From positions 18,928-82,927 of the forward strand of contig NZ_JBHYGG010000002.1 of assembly GCF_051859125.1 (NCBI RefSeq): 64,000 bases of DNA, read 5' to 3'. The position numbers and the translations under genes were made by a program. This document shows positions 34,376-41,890 of the stretch, one piece after another; position 1 is the stretch's first letter; each line of letters starts with the position of its first letter. Below the pieces are notes generated by a model. That model ran no database searches. It had not been told where the DNA came from and saw only the letters and a program-made list of their open reading frames with translations. The stretch is from Gemmata sp051859125. Lineage in GTDB: Bacteria > Planctomycetota > Planctomycetia > Gemmatales > Gemmataceae.

Positions 34376-34756
34376 CCCGCTCCCGGGGACCGCGTAGTGC
34401 GGTACGCCCGGGGGGACGCAAACCCGAGCGGCCGCGGTGCCACCCGCGTGTGGCACCGCCGCCGCGCACACGTTCCCCCGCGGCGCCCGGCGCCGCCCCC
34501 CCCGGGGGGGCCCCGGTGGGGGGGCCCCCCGGGGGGCCCCCCCCCCCCGCGGGGCGGGGGCCCCCCCGGGGGGGCCCCCCGCGGCCGCTCTCACTTTCCC
34601 CAGCGGCGCCCAGTCGCCGGTCACCCGTCCGTGCCGCTTGGGGAGCCCCCGGGGGTACCGGCGGTGCCGAATTCAACCGGAATCTGTTGTCGGCGTACGA
34701 CTGATGACCGATAGTAAAATTGGAGCGCTTCGCCCGGGACCGGTGAAGGGGCCGCA
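34376..34756. other. Intergenic region with G/C homopolymer tract
   Basis: The middle (about 34494-34587) consists almost only of alternating runs of C and G, several of 6-12 identical bases. The flanks carry GTTCCCCCGCGGCGCCCGG and CTTTCCCCAGCGGCGCCC, similar phrases in direct orientation. The tract could form hairpins or G-quadruplexes and is also a classic place for sequencing or assembly error. No gene is supported. Confidence 0.6.
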
Positions 34757-34996
34757 GTGGGGACGGCAGTCACAACTTGGTACGCGGTCCTCAGTCGCAC
34801 CGAGCCGGGCACCCCCGCACGGGACGTGTTCCGCATTTCCATGAAGCGGCCCGATGTGCTCGACCGCGAGACGTGGCTCATCGAGATCCCCGGTCAGGTC
34901 ACCTACCACACCGAACTCCACCGGGCGGAGGTCGAGGCGTACTCGTACGTGAAGGCCCGGCTCACCCGCCTGTTCCCGCCGCGCGACGGCGGGTGA
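34757..34996 (+). CDS. Small hypothetical protein, 79 aa
   Basis: A 79-residue frame starting at GTG 34757 (GGGGCCGCA upstream). The product (TAVTTWYAVLSRTEPGTP, then VLDRETWLIEIPGQVTYHTE) looks like a real small soluble protein with mixed strands and a C-terminal helix. No family recognised. Convergent with the hydrolase gene, 17 bp apart. Confidence 0.5.
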   Translation: MGTAVTTWYAVLSRTEPGTPARDVFRISMKRPDVLDRETWLIEIPGQVTYHTELHRAEVEAYSYVKARLTRLFPPRDGG

Positions 34997-35013
34997 CCCC
35001 GGCCGGGCTCGCG

Positions 35014-35997
35014 TCACTTCTTCTGCCAGGTGTCGCCCTTCTCCAGCACCGACTTCGGGCCGTCGCCGTCGAGCCACGCCCTCGCCGCCGCGTCGTCGCG
35101 CAGGTACGCGTCCCAGAACGCGGTGCTCAGCGCCAGGATCACCTTGTGGTGGTTCGGGTTTCTCTTTTCCCGCTCGCCGGGCAGCGAACGCTCGGTGAAC
35201 GCCGAGTGCTCGGCGTTGTCGAGGACCACCTCGTACTTGCTCCCGGCCGGGAGCGCCGGGAACACCGCGAGCCGCGACTTCAGGTCGATGTCCCGGATCG
35301 GCGACGTGTCCTTCGTGCCGGTCATCAGCAGCCACGGCACCGTCACCTCGCCGAACGCCTTCTTCGGGTCGCCGGCCGCCGGCGCGCTCGGGCTGAACGC
35401 CACCGCCGCCTTGATCCGCGGGTCGGTGAACAGCGCCTTCCCGCCGGGGAACGTCTGCCCGCTCACGGCCTGGGTGGTGACCGCGCCGAACGAGTGCCCG
35501 GACATGCCGACGCGCGACAGGTCGAGGCGGCCGCTCAGCGCGTGGCCGGCCTCCTTGTTCCACACTTCGAGTTGATCGAGGACCGCCGGCACGTCCTTGA
35601 CCCGCAGCGAGAAGTTCTCGACCGACGCGGCCTTCTGCATCGCCGGCATCACGTCCTTGGGTGCCTTGCCCTTCCACACGGAGGTGTCGCTGCCGGGGTG
35701 CTGGAGGAACACGACGGCGTACCCGCGCCCGGCCCAGTGCCGGCCCAGGAACGCGTTCATCTCGCGGGAGCCGCCGAGCCCGTGGCTGAACAGCACGACC
35801 TTCGCGGCCGCCTTGTCGGACGGGAGGAACACGCGGACCGGGATCTCGCGGTCGCGGGCCCTGTCCTTCACAACGGTGTCGATCGGCTCGGGGAGCGCCC
35901 CCTTGGGGGCCGCGAGCGGGTCGTACGCGGCGGGCCGCCCCGCGAGGGCGCACGGAGCGACGAACAGGGCCAACAGGCCGAGGGCGCGGGTGGGCAT
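35014..35997 (-). CDS. Secreted alpha/beta hydrolase (chlorophyllase/PAF-acetylhydrolase-like)
   Basis: A 327-residue protein with a signal peptide (1-19, LLALFVAPCALAG). Motifs: oxyanion HGLGG at 72-76, nucleophile elbow GHSFG with Ser169, acid in MTGTKDTSPI and a late His in NHHKVILA or NAEHSAF. This is the pattern of chlorophyllase-like and PAF-AH-like esterases. Substrate unknown. The ATG at 35997 is close to a 71-bp gap separating it from the VOC gene on the same strand. Confidence 0.85.
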   Translation of the reverse strand: MPTRALGLLALFVAPCALAGRPAAYDPLAAPKGALPEPIDTVVKDRARDREIPVRVFLPSDKAAAKVVLFSHGLGGSREMNAFLGRHWAGRGYAVVFLQHPGSDTSVWKGKAPKDVMPAMQKAASVENFSLRVKDVPAVLDQLEVWNKEAGHALSGRLDLSRVGMSGHSFGAVTTQAVSGQTFPGGKALFTDPRIKAAVAFSPSAPAAGDPKKAFGEVTVPWLLMTGTKDTSPIRDIDLKSRLAVFPALPAGSKYEVVLDNAEHSAFTERSLPGEREKRNPNHHKVILALSTAFWDAYLRDDAAARAWLDGDGPKSVLEKGDTWQKK

Positions 35998-36082
35998 GTG
36001 CGAATCCCGAGGGGACCGAGGTGCGGCTCCGCCGAGTCAACCCGGACCGGGCGGACCGGTTACAGGATTCGCTCCGGGCGCG

Positions 36083-36469
36083 TCACGCCTCGTACAGCTC
36101 CAGGGGCAGGCCGTCGGGGTCGGCGAAGAACGTGAACCGCTTTCCGGTGTACTCGTCCACGCGGACGGGCTCGACCGCCACCCCCTGCCCCTCCAGGTCC
36201 GCGGCGGCCGCCGCAACGTCGGGCACCCGGAACGCGAGGTGCCGCAGCCCGCACGCCTCGGGGTAACTCGGCCGCCTCGGCGGGCCCGGGAAGCTGAACA
36301 GCTCCACCTGCGTGCCGTCCGGGAGCCGCAGGTCGAGCTTGTACGAGTCGCGGGCCGCCCGGTGGACCTCGGACACCACTTCGAGGCCGAGCACCCCGGT
36401 GTAGAACCGCTTCGACCGCTCGTAGTCCGAGCAGATGACCGCGACGTGGTGCGTGCCGAGGATGTTCAT
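36083..36469 (-). CDS. VOC family protein (YaeR/GloA2-like)
   Basis: A 128-residue glyoxalase/bleomycin-resistance fold. It resembles the YaeR group: THHVAVICSDYERSKRFY at the start, GTQVELFSFP, and LRHLAFRVPDV. Expected metal ligands are His8, Glu56, His77 and Glu124 in LPLELYE. YaeR-type proteins are probable lyases or isomerases of unknown substrate. The ATG at 36469 begins the family's usual MxxLGxHHVA start. A typical length, and a stand-alone gene. Confidence 0.9.
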   Translation of the reverse strand: MNILGTHHVAVICSDYERSKRFYTGVLGLEVVSEVHRAARDSYKLDLRLPDGTQVELFSFPGPPRRPSYPEACGLRHLAFRVPDVAAAAADLEGQGVAVEPVRVDEYTGKRFTFFADPDGLPLELYEA

Positions 36470-36592
36470 GGCGTCTCGCGGGGGCGGGGACCGGGCGGCG
36501 GGGCCGGGGTGCGAACCGCGTACCGGGGCCCGCGCCCGAACGAAACCATACACCAACTCGTGCCCCGTTTGTCGCCGCTTCCGGAGCCCGCC

Positions 36593-37465
36593 GTGTCGGC
36601 CGTCGTCAACGTCGCCGCGTACCAGTTCGCCGCCCTCGACGGCCTCGAGCCGCTGCGCGAGCGGCTCGTCGCCTCGTGCCGCGAGTCGGGGCTGAAGGGG
36701 AGCGTCCTCCTCAGCACCGAGGGGGTGAACCTGTTCGTCGCCGGCGCGGCCGCGGGGGTCGAGCACCTCCTCGCGCTGCTGCGGGGCGTCCCCGGGCTGG
36801 AGGGGTTGCAAGCGAAGGTGAGCACGAGCCGCGAGCAGCCGTTCTCGCGGATGCTGGTGAAGATCAAGAAGGAGATCATCGCGTTCGGGGTGCCCGGCGT
36901 CGACCCGGTGACCCGCCCGGCCCCGCGACTCGGGGCGCGGGAGCTGAAGCGGTGGCTCGACGAGGGCCGGCCGGTCACGCTGCTCGACACGCGGAACAAC
37001 TTCGAGGTCGGGCTCGGCACGTTCCGCGGTGCGGTGCCCATCGGCGTCGAGCACTTCCGCGACTTCCCCGCCGCCGCCGACAGGCTGCCGCCGGCCGACC
37101 CCGCGGTCCCGGTCGTCACGTTCTGCACCGGCGGCATCCGGTGCGAGAAGGCGGCCCCGTACCTGATCGGCCGCGGGTTCGCGAACGTGTTCCAGCTCGA
37201 CGGCGGCATCCTGAAGTACTTCGAGGAGTGCGGGGGCGCGCACTTCGACGGCATCTGCTTCGTGTTCGACAAGCGGGTCGCCCTCACGCCCGGGCTGGAA
37301 GAGTCGGGCCACGGGCTGTGCTTCGCGTGCCAGGGCGTGCTCACCCCCGAGGAGGCGGCCGACCCGCGGACCGTGGTGGGCGTGTCGTGCCCGCGGTGCT
37401 TCCGCTCGCCGGAAGGGGACCAGCGAGGGAACGACACGCGCACCGCGACACGTTGCGTGCGGTGA
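36593..37465 (+). CDS. trhO: tRNA uridine(34) hydroxylase (rhodanese family) TrhO
   Basis: A 290-residue protein from GTG 36593 with GGAG at 36583-36586. It has the N-terminal acylphosphatase-like part (LKGSVLLSTEGVNLFVAG), IKKEIIAFG, the central rhodanese domain with active-site FCTGGIRCEKA (Cys178) and the C-terminal CFVFDKRVAL followed by Cys-rich CFACQG and CPRCF. This order matches TrhO/YceA, which hydroxylates uridine 34 of certain tRNAs using oxygen. An earlier frame start is possible but lacks homology. The length is slightly short of YceA's 350. Confidence 0.92.
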   Translation: MSAVVNVAAYQFAALDGLEPLRERLVASCRESGLKGSVLLSTEGVNLFVAGAAAGVEHLLALLRGVPGLEGLQAKVSTSREQPFSRMLVKIKKEIIAFGVPGVDPVTRPAPRLGARELKRWLDEGRPVTLLDTRNNFEVGLGTFRGAVPIGVEHFRDFPAAADRLPPADPAVPVVTFCTGGIRCEKAAPYLIGRGFANVFQLDGGILKYFEECGGAHFDGICFVFDKRVALTPGLEESGHGLCFACQGVLTPEEAADPRTVVGVSCPRCFRSPEGDQRGNDTRTATRCVR

Positions 37466-37497
37466 CGCCGCCGCTGCCCGGCGGCACAGCGTGCGGC

Positions 37498-38646
37498 TCA
37501 CCTCGCCCGCGGGCGCAGCGCGCCGGCCCCAGCGGTCAGGGCGACGCCGCCGACCACGACGAGCAGCAGGGCGCGCGGGAGCCCGACCGCTTCGGCCAGG
37601 AACCCGACGGCCGGCGGGCCGACTAGGAACCCGGCGTACCCCACGCCCGTGACGGTCGCCATCGCCGTGCCCCGCCCGCTCGGGTCGACCGCGGCCGCGG
37701 CCCGGAACAGGATCGGGACGACGTTCGCGAGGCCCAAGCCGATCACGGCGCACCCGGCGGCCACGCCGAGCGGCGACTCGGAGAGCACGCCGACCAGGAT
37801 GCCCGCCGCCGCGAGGACCCCGCCGAGGCGGCCCATGACCACGTCGCCCGCGGCGCGCGTCAGCGCGTCGCCCGCGAACCGCCCGGCCGCCCAGGTCACG
37901 GTGAACGCGACGTAGGCGAGCGGCGCGGTCGCCGAGTCGGCCCCGAACCCGGCCGAGAGCAGCCCGGCCCAGTCGGCGACCGCGCCTTCGAGGAACATGC
38001 TCACGAACGCCAGCGCCGCGAGCGCGAACACGCGGCCGCTGTTGCCGCCGGCGGCCGGTGCCGCTTCGGTCGGGGCGGGCGGGGTCCCGATCCCGGTCGG
38101 CGGGGCCGCGAAGAGCAGCACGCCGGCGAGGGCGAGCACGCCCCCGGCGTGCGCCAGCGGCGGCAGGCCCGCGGACAGCGCCGCGACGCCGCCGAGGACG
38201 CCCAGCACCATTCCGACGCTGAACCACCCGTGGAACGCCGACATCACCGGCCGGCCGAGGTCGCGCTCGACGGCCGCGGCTGCGGTGTTCATGGTCACGT
38301 CCATGATCCCGTTGGCGGCCCCGAACGCGAGTAGCGCGAGGCCGAGCCCGGGCACGGACCCGGCGGACAGCGGGAACCCGAGGAGCAGCGCCATCACGGT
38401 GCCGGCCCGCCACGCGGCCCGCGCCGCGCCGACGCGGCGCGTGACCCGCGGGGCGAGCGTCATGCCCAGCACCGCACCGGCCGACATGCACAGCAGCGCC
38501 AGCCCGAGCGGCCCGGTCGTGGTGTGCAGGTCTTCTTTCAGTCGGGGGACGTGGGCCACCCACGCCGCCAGAGTGAACCCGTTAAGGAAGAACCACGCCG
38601 ACACGCTCCGGACCGCGGTGCGGCCCGCACCCTGCTGCTCGTCCAT
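37498..38646 (-). CDS. MFS transporter
   Basis: A 382-residue protein with about 12 membrane helices. It opens with an uncapped N-terminus, then AWFFLNGFTLAAWVAHVPRLKE. The loop 2-3 region is VTRRVGAARAAWRAG, a variant of the MFS A-motif. The sequence resembles YfcJ/fucose-permease-like exporters seen in actinobacteria and planctomycetes. Substrate unknown. The ATG at 38646 begins a normal MFS head. A hairpin at 38728-38753 lies upstream. Confidence 0.85.
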   Translation of the reverse strand: MDEQQGAGRTAVRSVSAWFFLNGFTLAAWVAHVPRLKEDLHTTTGPLGLALLCMSAGAVLGMTLAPRVTRRVGAARAAWRAGTVMALLLGFPLSAGSVPGLGLALLAFGAANGIMDVTMNTAAAAVERDLGRPVMSAFHGWFSVGMVLGVLGGVAALSAGLPPLAHAGGVLALAGVLLFAAPPTGIGTPPAPTEAAPAAGGNSGRVFALAALAFVSMFLEGAVADWAGLLSAGFGADSATAPLAYVAFTVTWAAGRFAGDALTRAAGDVVMGRLGGVLAAAGILVGVLSESPLGVAAGCAVIGLGLANVVPILFRAAAAVDPSGRGTAMATVTGVGYAGFLVGPPAVGFLAEAVGLPRALLLVVVGGVALTAGAGALRPRAR

Positions 38647-39154
38647 GTCGCAGACCCCTTGTCGGTTTTTTGGGCGCACAGTGCTTGCGTACGCACCCGG
38701 ACGGGCGGGGCAACCCCAGGAAAGACGGAGCCGGCGACCGAAGTCGCCGGCTCTTGTGGGACGGGCTCTGTGACGTGTCGGGAGCGTGTGGGGCGGGCCG
38801 GGGGAAGGTGGCCCGACGTGTGTTAGCTGGGTAAAGGTCATGCACCGACCGTGCCAATCCGCCTGGGAATGTGTTCGTCGCCCGCGGAGTGCGTGGGGTG
38901 CCCAGGCGCATCCGGAAAGCACGTCCCGGCGAGCCGCGGCCACACGTAAACGAGGGGTGTGTGCCGCTCCCGTGCGGCCGCGGTTCGCCGGGTGGAGTCG
39001 CGCACGGTCCGGGGGTCGACGCGGAACGGGAACTCCGCTGCCCGGCCGTGCGACCGGGGATCGCGCAACAATCGGCCCGCGGGTTGCATCGGCTACGGCA
39101 CCGGACCGCGCCGAGTCCCCGCCCGGGGTCCGCTTCCCTGTCAGGAGCCCACCA
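38647..39154. other. Intergenic region between divergent MFS and YihY genes
   Basis: A 508-bp gap with a strong hairpin (38728-38753) and an inverted repeat at 38925-38946 and 38971-38992 (20 of 22 positions complementary; arm core CCGCGGCC). The rest is GC-rich, with no ORF I would support and no clear promoter. Confidence 0.5.
38728..38753. terminator. Perfect 11-bp hairpin with CGAA loop
   Basis: GAGCCGGCGAC-CGAA-GTCGCCGGCTC, then TTGTGG. It lies between the starts of two divergent genes, so it does not end either of them. It may be a remnant, or an RNA element in the 5' leader of the minus-strand MFS gene. Confidence 0.45.
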
Positions 39155-40081
39155 GTGAGTGCGCCCGCCGTACCGAGCTTCTCGTCCGCCAAGTCGATCG
39201 TCGTCGAGGCCGCGTCCGAGTGGGTCAACGACAAGGCCCCGCGGCTCGGGGCCGCACTGGCGTACTACGCCGTGTTCTCGCTCGCGCCGCTCCTGGTCAT
39301 CGCCATCGCGATCGCCGGGATGGTCCTCGGCCAGGAGGCCGCGCAGGGGCAGATTTCTGCGCAGGTGCAGAACCTCGTCGGCGCCCAGGGCGGGGAGGCG
39401 GTCGAGACGATGGTGGAGAGCGCGAGCAAGCCCGGGGCCGGGGCGATCGGCTCGGTCCTCGGGGTCGCGATGCTGTTGTTCGGGGCGGCCGGACTGTTCG
39501 GGCAGTTGCAGGACGCGCTCAATACCATCTGGGAGGTGCAGCCGAAGCCCGGCCGCGGGGTGTGGGGGTTCGTCCGGGACCGGTTCCTCTCGCTCTCGAT
39601 GGTCCTCGGCGTGGCGTTCCTGCTCCTGGTGTCGCTGGTCGTCAGCAGCGCCTTGGCCGCGGTCGGCACGCTCCTCGGCGACTGGCAGACCGGAACGGTC
39701 GGGCTGATCGTGACCACCACCGTCGACGTGGTCGTCGTGACCGTGCTGTTCGCGCTGATCTACAAGTACCTGCCGGACGCGGTGATCGCGTGGCGGGACG
39801 TGTGGTTCGGGGCCGCGGTCACGGCCGTGATGTTCTCGCTCGGGAAGTTCCTGATCGGCCTGTACCTCGGCCGGGCCGGGGTGGGCTCGGCCTACGGGGC
39901 GGCCGGGTCGCTCGCGGTGCTGCTCGTGTGGCTGTACTACGCCTCGCAGATCTTCCTGTTCGGGGCGGAACTCACCAAGGCCTACGCCAACCACCTCGGC
40001 TCGCGGATCACGCCGAAACCGCACGCCGAGGGGGTCACGCCCGCCGCCCGCGCCGAACAGGGGCTCCCGGCCACCGCGTGA
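39155..40081 (+). CDS. YihY/UPF0761 family membrane protein
   Basis: A 308-residue protein starting at GTG 39155 with AGGAG at 39143-39147. It has six or so membrane helices in the YihY/BrkB pattern: APRLGAALAYYAVFSLAPLL, GLFGQLQDALNTIWEV, RFLSLSMVLGVAFLLLV, YKYLPDAVIAWRDVWFGA and SLAVLLVWLYYASQIFLFGA. The family was once called ribonuclease BN or BrkB. The real function is unknown; inner-membrane transport or envelope roles have been proposed. The C-terminus is a short soluble tail. The stop is part of a 20-bp sequence repeated after the assembly gap. Confidence 0.9.
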   Translation: MSAPAVPSFSSAKSIVVEAASEWVNDKAPRLGAALAYYAVFSLAPLLVIAIAIAGMVLGQEAAQGQISAQVQNLVGAQGGEAVETMVESASKPGAGAIGSVLGVAMLLFGAAGLFGQLQDALNTIWEVQPKPGRGVWGFVRDRFLSLSMVLGVAFLLLVSLVVSSALAAVGTLLGDWQTGTVGLIVTTTVDVVVVTVLFALIYKYLPDAVIAWRDVWFGAAVTAVMFSLGKFLIGLYLGRAGVGSAYGAAGSLAVLLVWLYYASQIFLFGAELTKAYANHLGSRITPKPHAEGVTPAARAEQGLPATA

Positions 40082-40352
40082 CTTCGCGTTCCGTTTTGGT
40101 CCGAGCCCGAGCGCCGAGCGAGGGGGTGACGCTCACCCCACGCTCGGCGCCCCGGCGCGGACCAGACCCCGGCCCACACGACTCCCGCCCCCGGTCCGCG
40201 GGGGGGGAGTCGACCGCGGGTTGTGCGGGGCCNNNNNNNNNNCGTGACTTCGCGTTCCGTTTGGGCCCGAGCCCGAGCGCCGCGCGAGGGGGCAACGCTC
40301 ACCCCTCGCTCGGCGCTCGGGCTCGGACCAATGCGATCACCGTGAGTCGGCG
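40082..40352. repeat. Repeat region around an assembly gap
   Basis: Two related inverted repeats (40098-40164 and 40262-40330; shared core GAGCCCGAGCGCCG) flank 10 undetermined bases at 40233-40242. A 20-bp sequence starting CGTGACTTCGCG occurs at both 40077-40096 and 40243-40262. The gap probably reflects collapsed or unresolved repeat copies. No gene is present. Confidence 0.75.
40233..40242. other. Assembly gap (10 N)
   Basis: Ten undetermined bases, likely a scaffold join. The true length is unknown. Confidence 0.98.
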
Positions 40353-41813
40353 TCACGCCAGCACCTCGTGGATCGTGTGGCCGTGGACGTCGGTGAGCCG
40401 GCGGCTCAGGCCGTTGTGGTACCACGTCAGCTTCTCGTGGTCGAAGCCGAGCAGGTGGAGCACGGTCGCGTAGAAGTCCCACACGGTGGTCACGTTCTCC
40501 ACGGCGCGGCGGCCGAACTCGTCGGTCGCGCCGTGACTCACCCCGCCCTTCACCCCCGCCCCCATCATCCAGCAGGTGAACCCGTCCGGGTTGTGGTCGC
40601 GGCCCCGCACCCCGGCCTGGTGCGTCGGCATCCGGCCGAACTCCGTCGTCCACAGCACGAGCGTGTCGTCGAGCAGACCGGACTGCTTCAGGTCGGTGAG
40701 CAGCGCGGCCGTCGGCTGATCGAAGATCGGCGCGTGGCGGTCGTAGTCCTGCTTCAGCGTCTTGTGCGCGTCCCAGTTCAGCAGGCCGTCGACGCCGCTC
40801 GCCCGGCTCGCACAGTACAGGTTGACGTACCGCACGCCGCGCTCCAGCATCCGCCGCGCGAGGAGGCAGTTCCGCGCGTACGCGGCCTTGAGCTTGTTGG
40901 CGTCGCCGGTGCCGTACCGCTTGTGCGCCGCGGCCGGCTCGCGGGCGAGGTCCGACACCTCGGGGGCCGAGAGCTGCATCTTCGCGGCGAGTTGGTACGA
41001 CGCGACGCGGGCCGCGAGGTCGCTGTCGCCGGGGTGCGTCTGCGAGTGGCGGGCGTTGAGGAACCCGAGCACGTCGCGGGTCGCGGCGTCCTCCTGCGGC
41101 GACACGCCGGCCGGCGGCACGAGGTTCCGCACCGGCTGGTCGGCGGCGAGCAGCACGCCCTGCACGCTCGCCGGGAGGAACCCGTTCGACCAGTTCGCCT
41201 TGCCGTTCGGCGGCTCGCCCCGGATGTCGGGTAGCGCGACGTAGGCCGGCAGGTTCTCGTTCGCCGAGCCGAGCGCGTGCGTGACCCACGACCCGGCCGC
41301 CGGGAACCCTTCGGTGACGTGCCCGGTGTTCATGAACACGCACCCGGGGCCGTGGGTGTTCGTCTTCGACGTCATCCCGTGCAGGAAGGCGATGTCGTCG
41401 GCGAACTTCGCGACCTCGGGTAGCAGCGTCGAGAGCATCTTCCCGCACGCGCCGGCCGCCTTGAACGCCCACGGCGGCCGCATCAGGTTCCCGTTCTTCC
41501 CCTGGAAGCTGACGAGGTTCTCCTCGCCCGGTAGCGGCTTGCCGTCGAGCTTTTCGAGCGTCGGCTTGTGGTCCCACAGGTCGATGTGCGACGCCGCCCC
41601 GGGGCAGAAGATCTGGAGGACGCGCTTCGCCTTCGCGGGGTGGTGCGTCTTCCCCTTCCCGGGCTGCCACGCGCCCGAGTCGGCGGCGGCCTCGTTCGCG
41701 AGGAGCGACATCAGCCCGACGCCGGCGAACCCGGTCGGGATCTGCGAGAGGAACCCGCGGCGGTCGAGCAGGGGAGGGGCGTTCACGGGGGGCTCCGAAC
41801 TGTCGGGTTTCAT
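40353..41813 (-). CDS. DUF1501 secreted protein
   Basis: A 486-residue protein with a Tat-like signal (LLDRRGFLSQIPTGFAGVG) and the DUF1501 domain. Landmarks: CPGAASHIDLWDHKPTLE, GMTSKTNTHGPGCVFMNTGH, LWTTEFGRMPTHQ, RDHNPDGFTCWMMGAGVKGG and HLLGFDHEKLTWYHNG. The fold is of the alkaline-phosphatase/sulfatase type, and members occur in planctomycetes next to PSCyt1/DUF1549/DUF1553 genes. Its exported partner is the next gene on this strand. The role is unsettled; polysaccharide or organic-sulfate metabolism is often supposed. An inverted repeat abuts the start codon. Confidence 0.92.
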   Translation of the reverse strand: MKPDSSEPPVNAPPLLDRRGFLSQIPTGFAGVGLMSLLANEAAADSGAWQPGKGKTHHPAKAKRVLQIFCPGAASHIDLWDHKPTLEKLDGKPLPGEENLVSFQGKNGNLMRPPWAFKAAGACGKMLSTLLPEVAKFADDIAFLHGMTSKTNTHGPGCVFMNTGHVTEGFPAAGSWVTHALGSANENLPAYVALPDIRGEPPNGKANWSNGFLPASVQGVLLAADQPVRNLVPPAGVSPQEDAATRDVLGFLNARHSQTHPGDSDLAARVASYQLAAKMQLSAPEVSDLAREPAAAHKRYGTGDANKLKAAYARNCLLARRMLERGVRYVNLYCASRASGVDGLLNWDAHKTLKQDYDRHAPIFDQPTAALLTDLKQSGLLDDTLVLWTTEFGRMPTHQAGVRGRDHNPDGFTCWMMGAGVKGGVSHGATDEFGRRAVENVTTVWDFYATVLHLLGFDHEKLTWYHNGLSRRLTDVHGHTIHEVLA

Positions 41814-41880
41814 TGGTGGGGCGGGCATTCTTGCCTGCCGCCCGTAGCGCGGAGGCAGGCAAGAATGCCCGCCCCACCAA
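41813..41880. repeat. Perfect 27-bp inverted repeat between DUF1501 and PSCyt1 genes
   Basis: Arms 41813-41839 and 41854-41880 are exact complements (outer end TTGGTGGGGCGGG) with a 14-nt loop. The element fills the gap between two co-directional genes and touches the downstream start codon, so it lies in the mRNA and could affect translation of the DUF1501 gene. Confidence 0.85.
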
Positions 41881-41890
41881 GATCGGCGGG

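Noticed and set aside
34397..34844. Open frames through the G/C homopolymer tract
   Set aside because: They encode only Gly/Pro/Arg/Ala runs in several frames, an artefact of low complexity.
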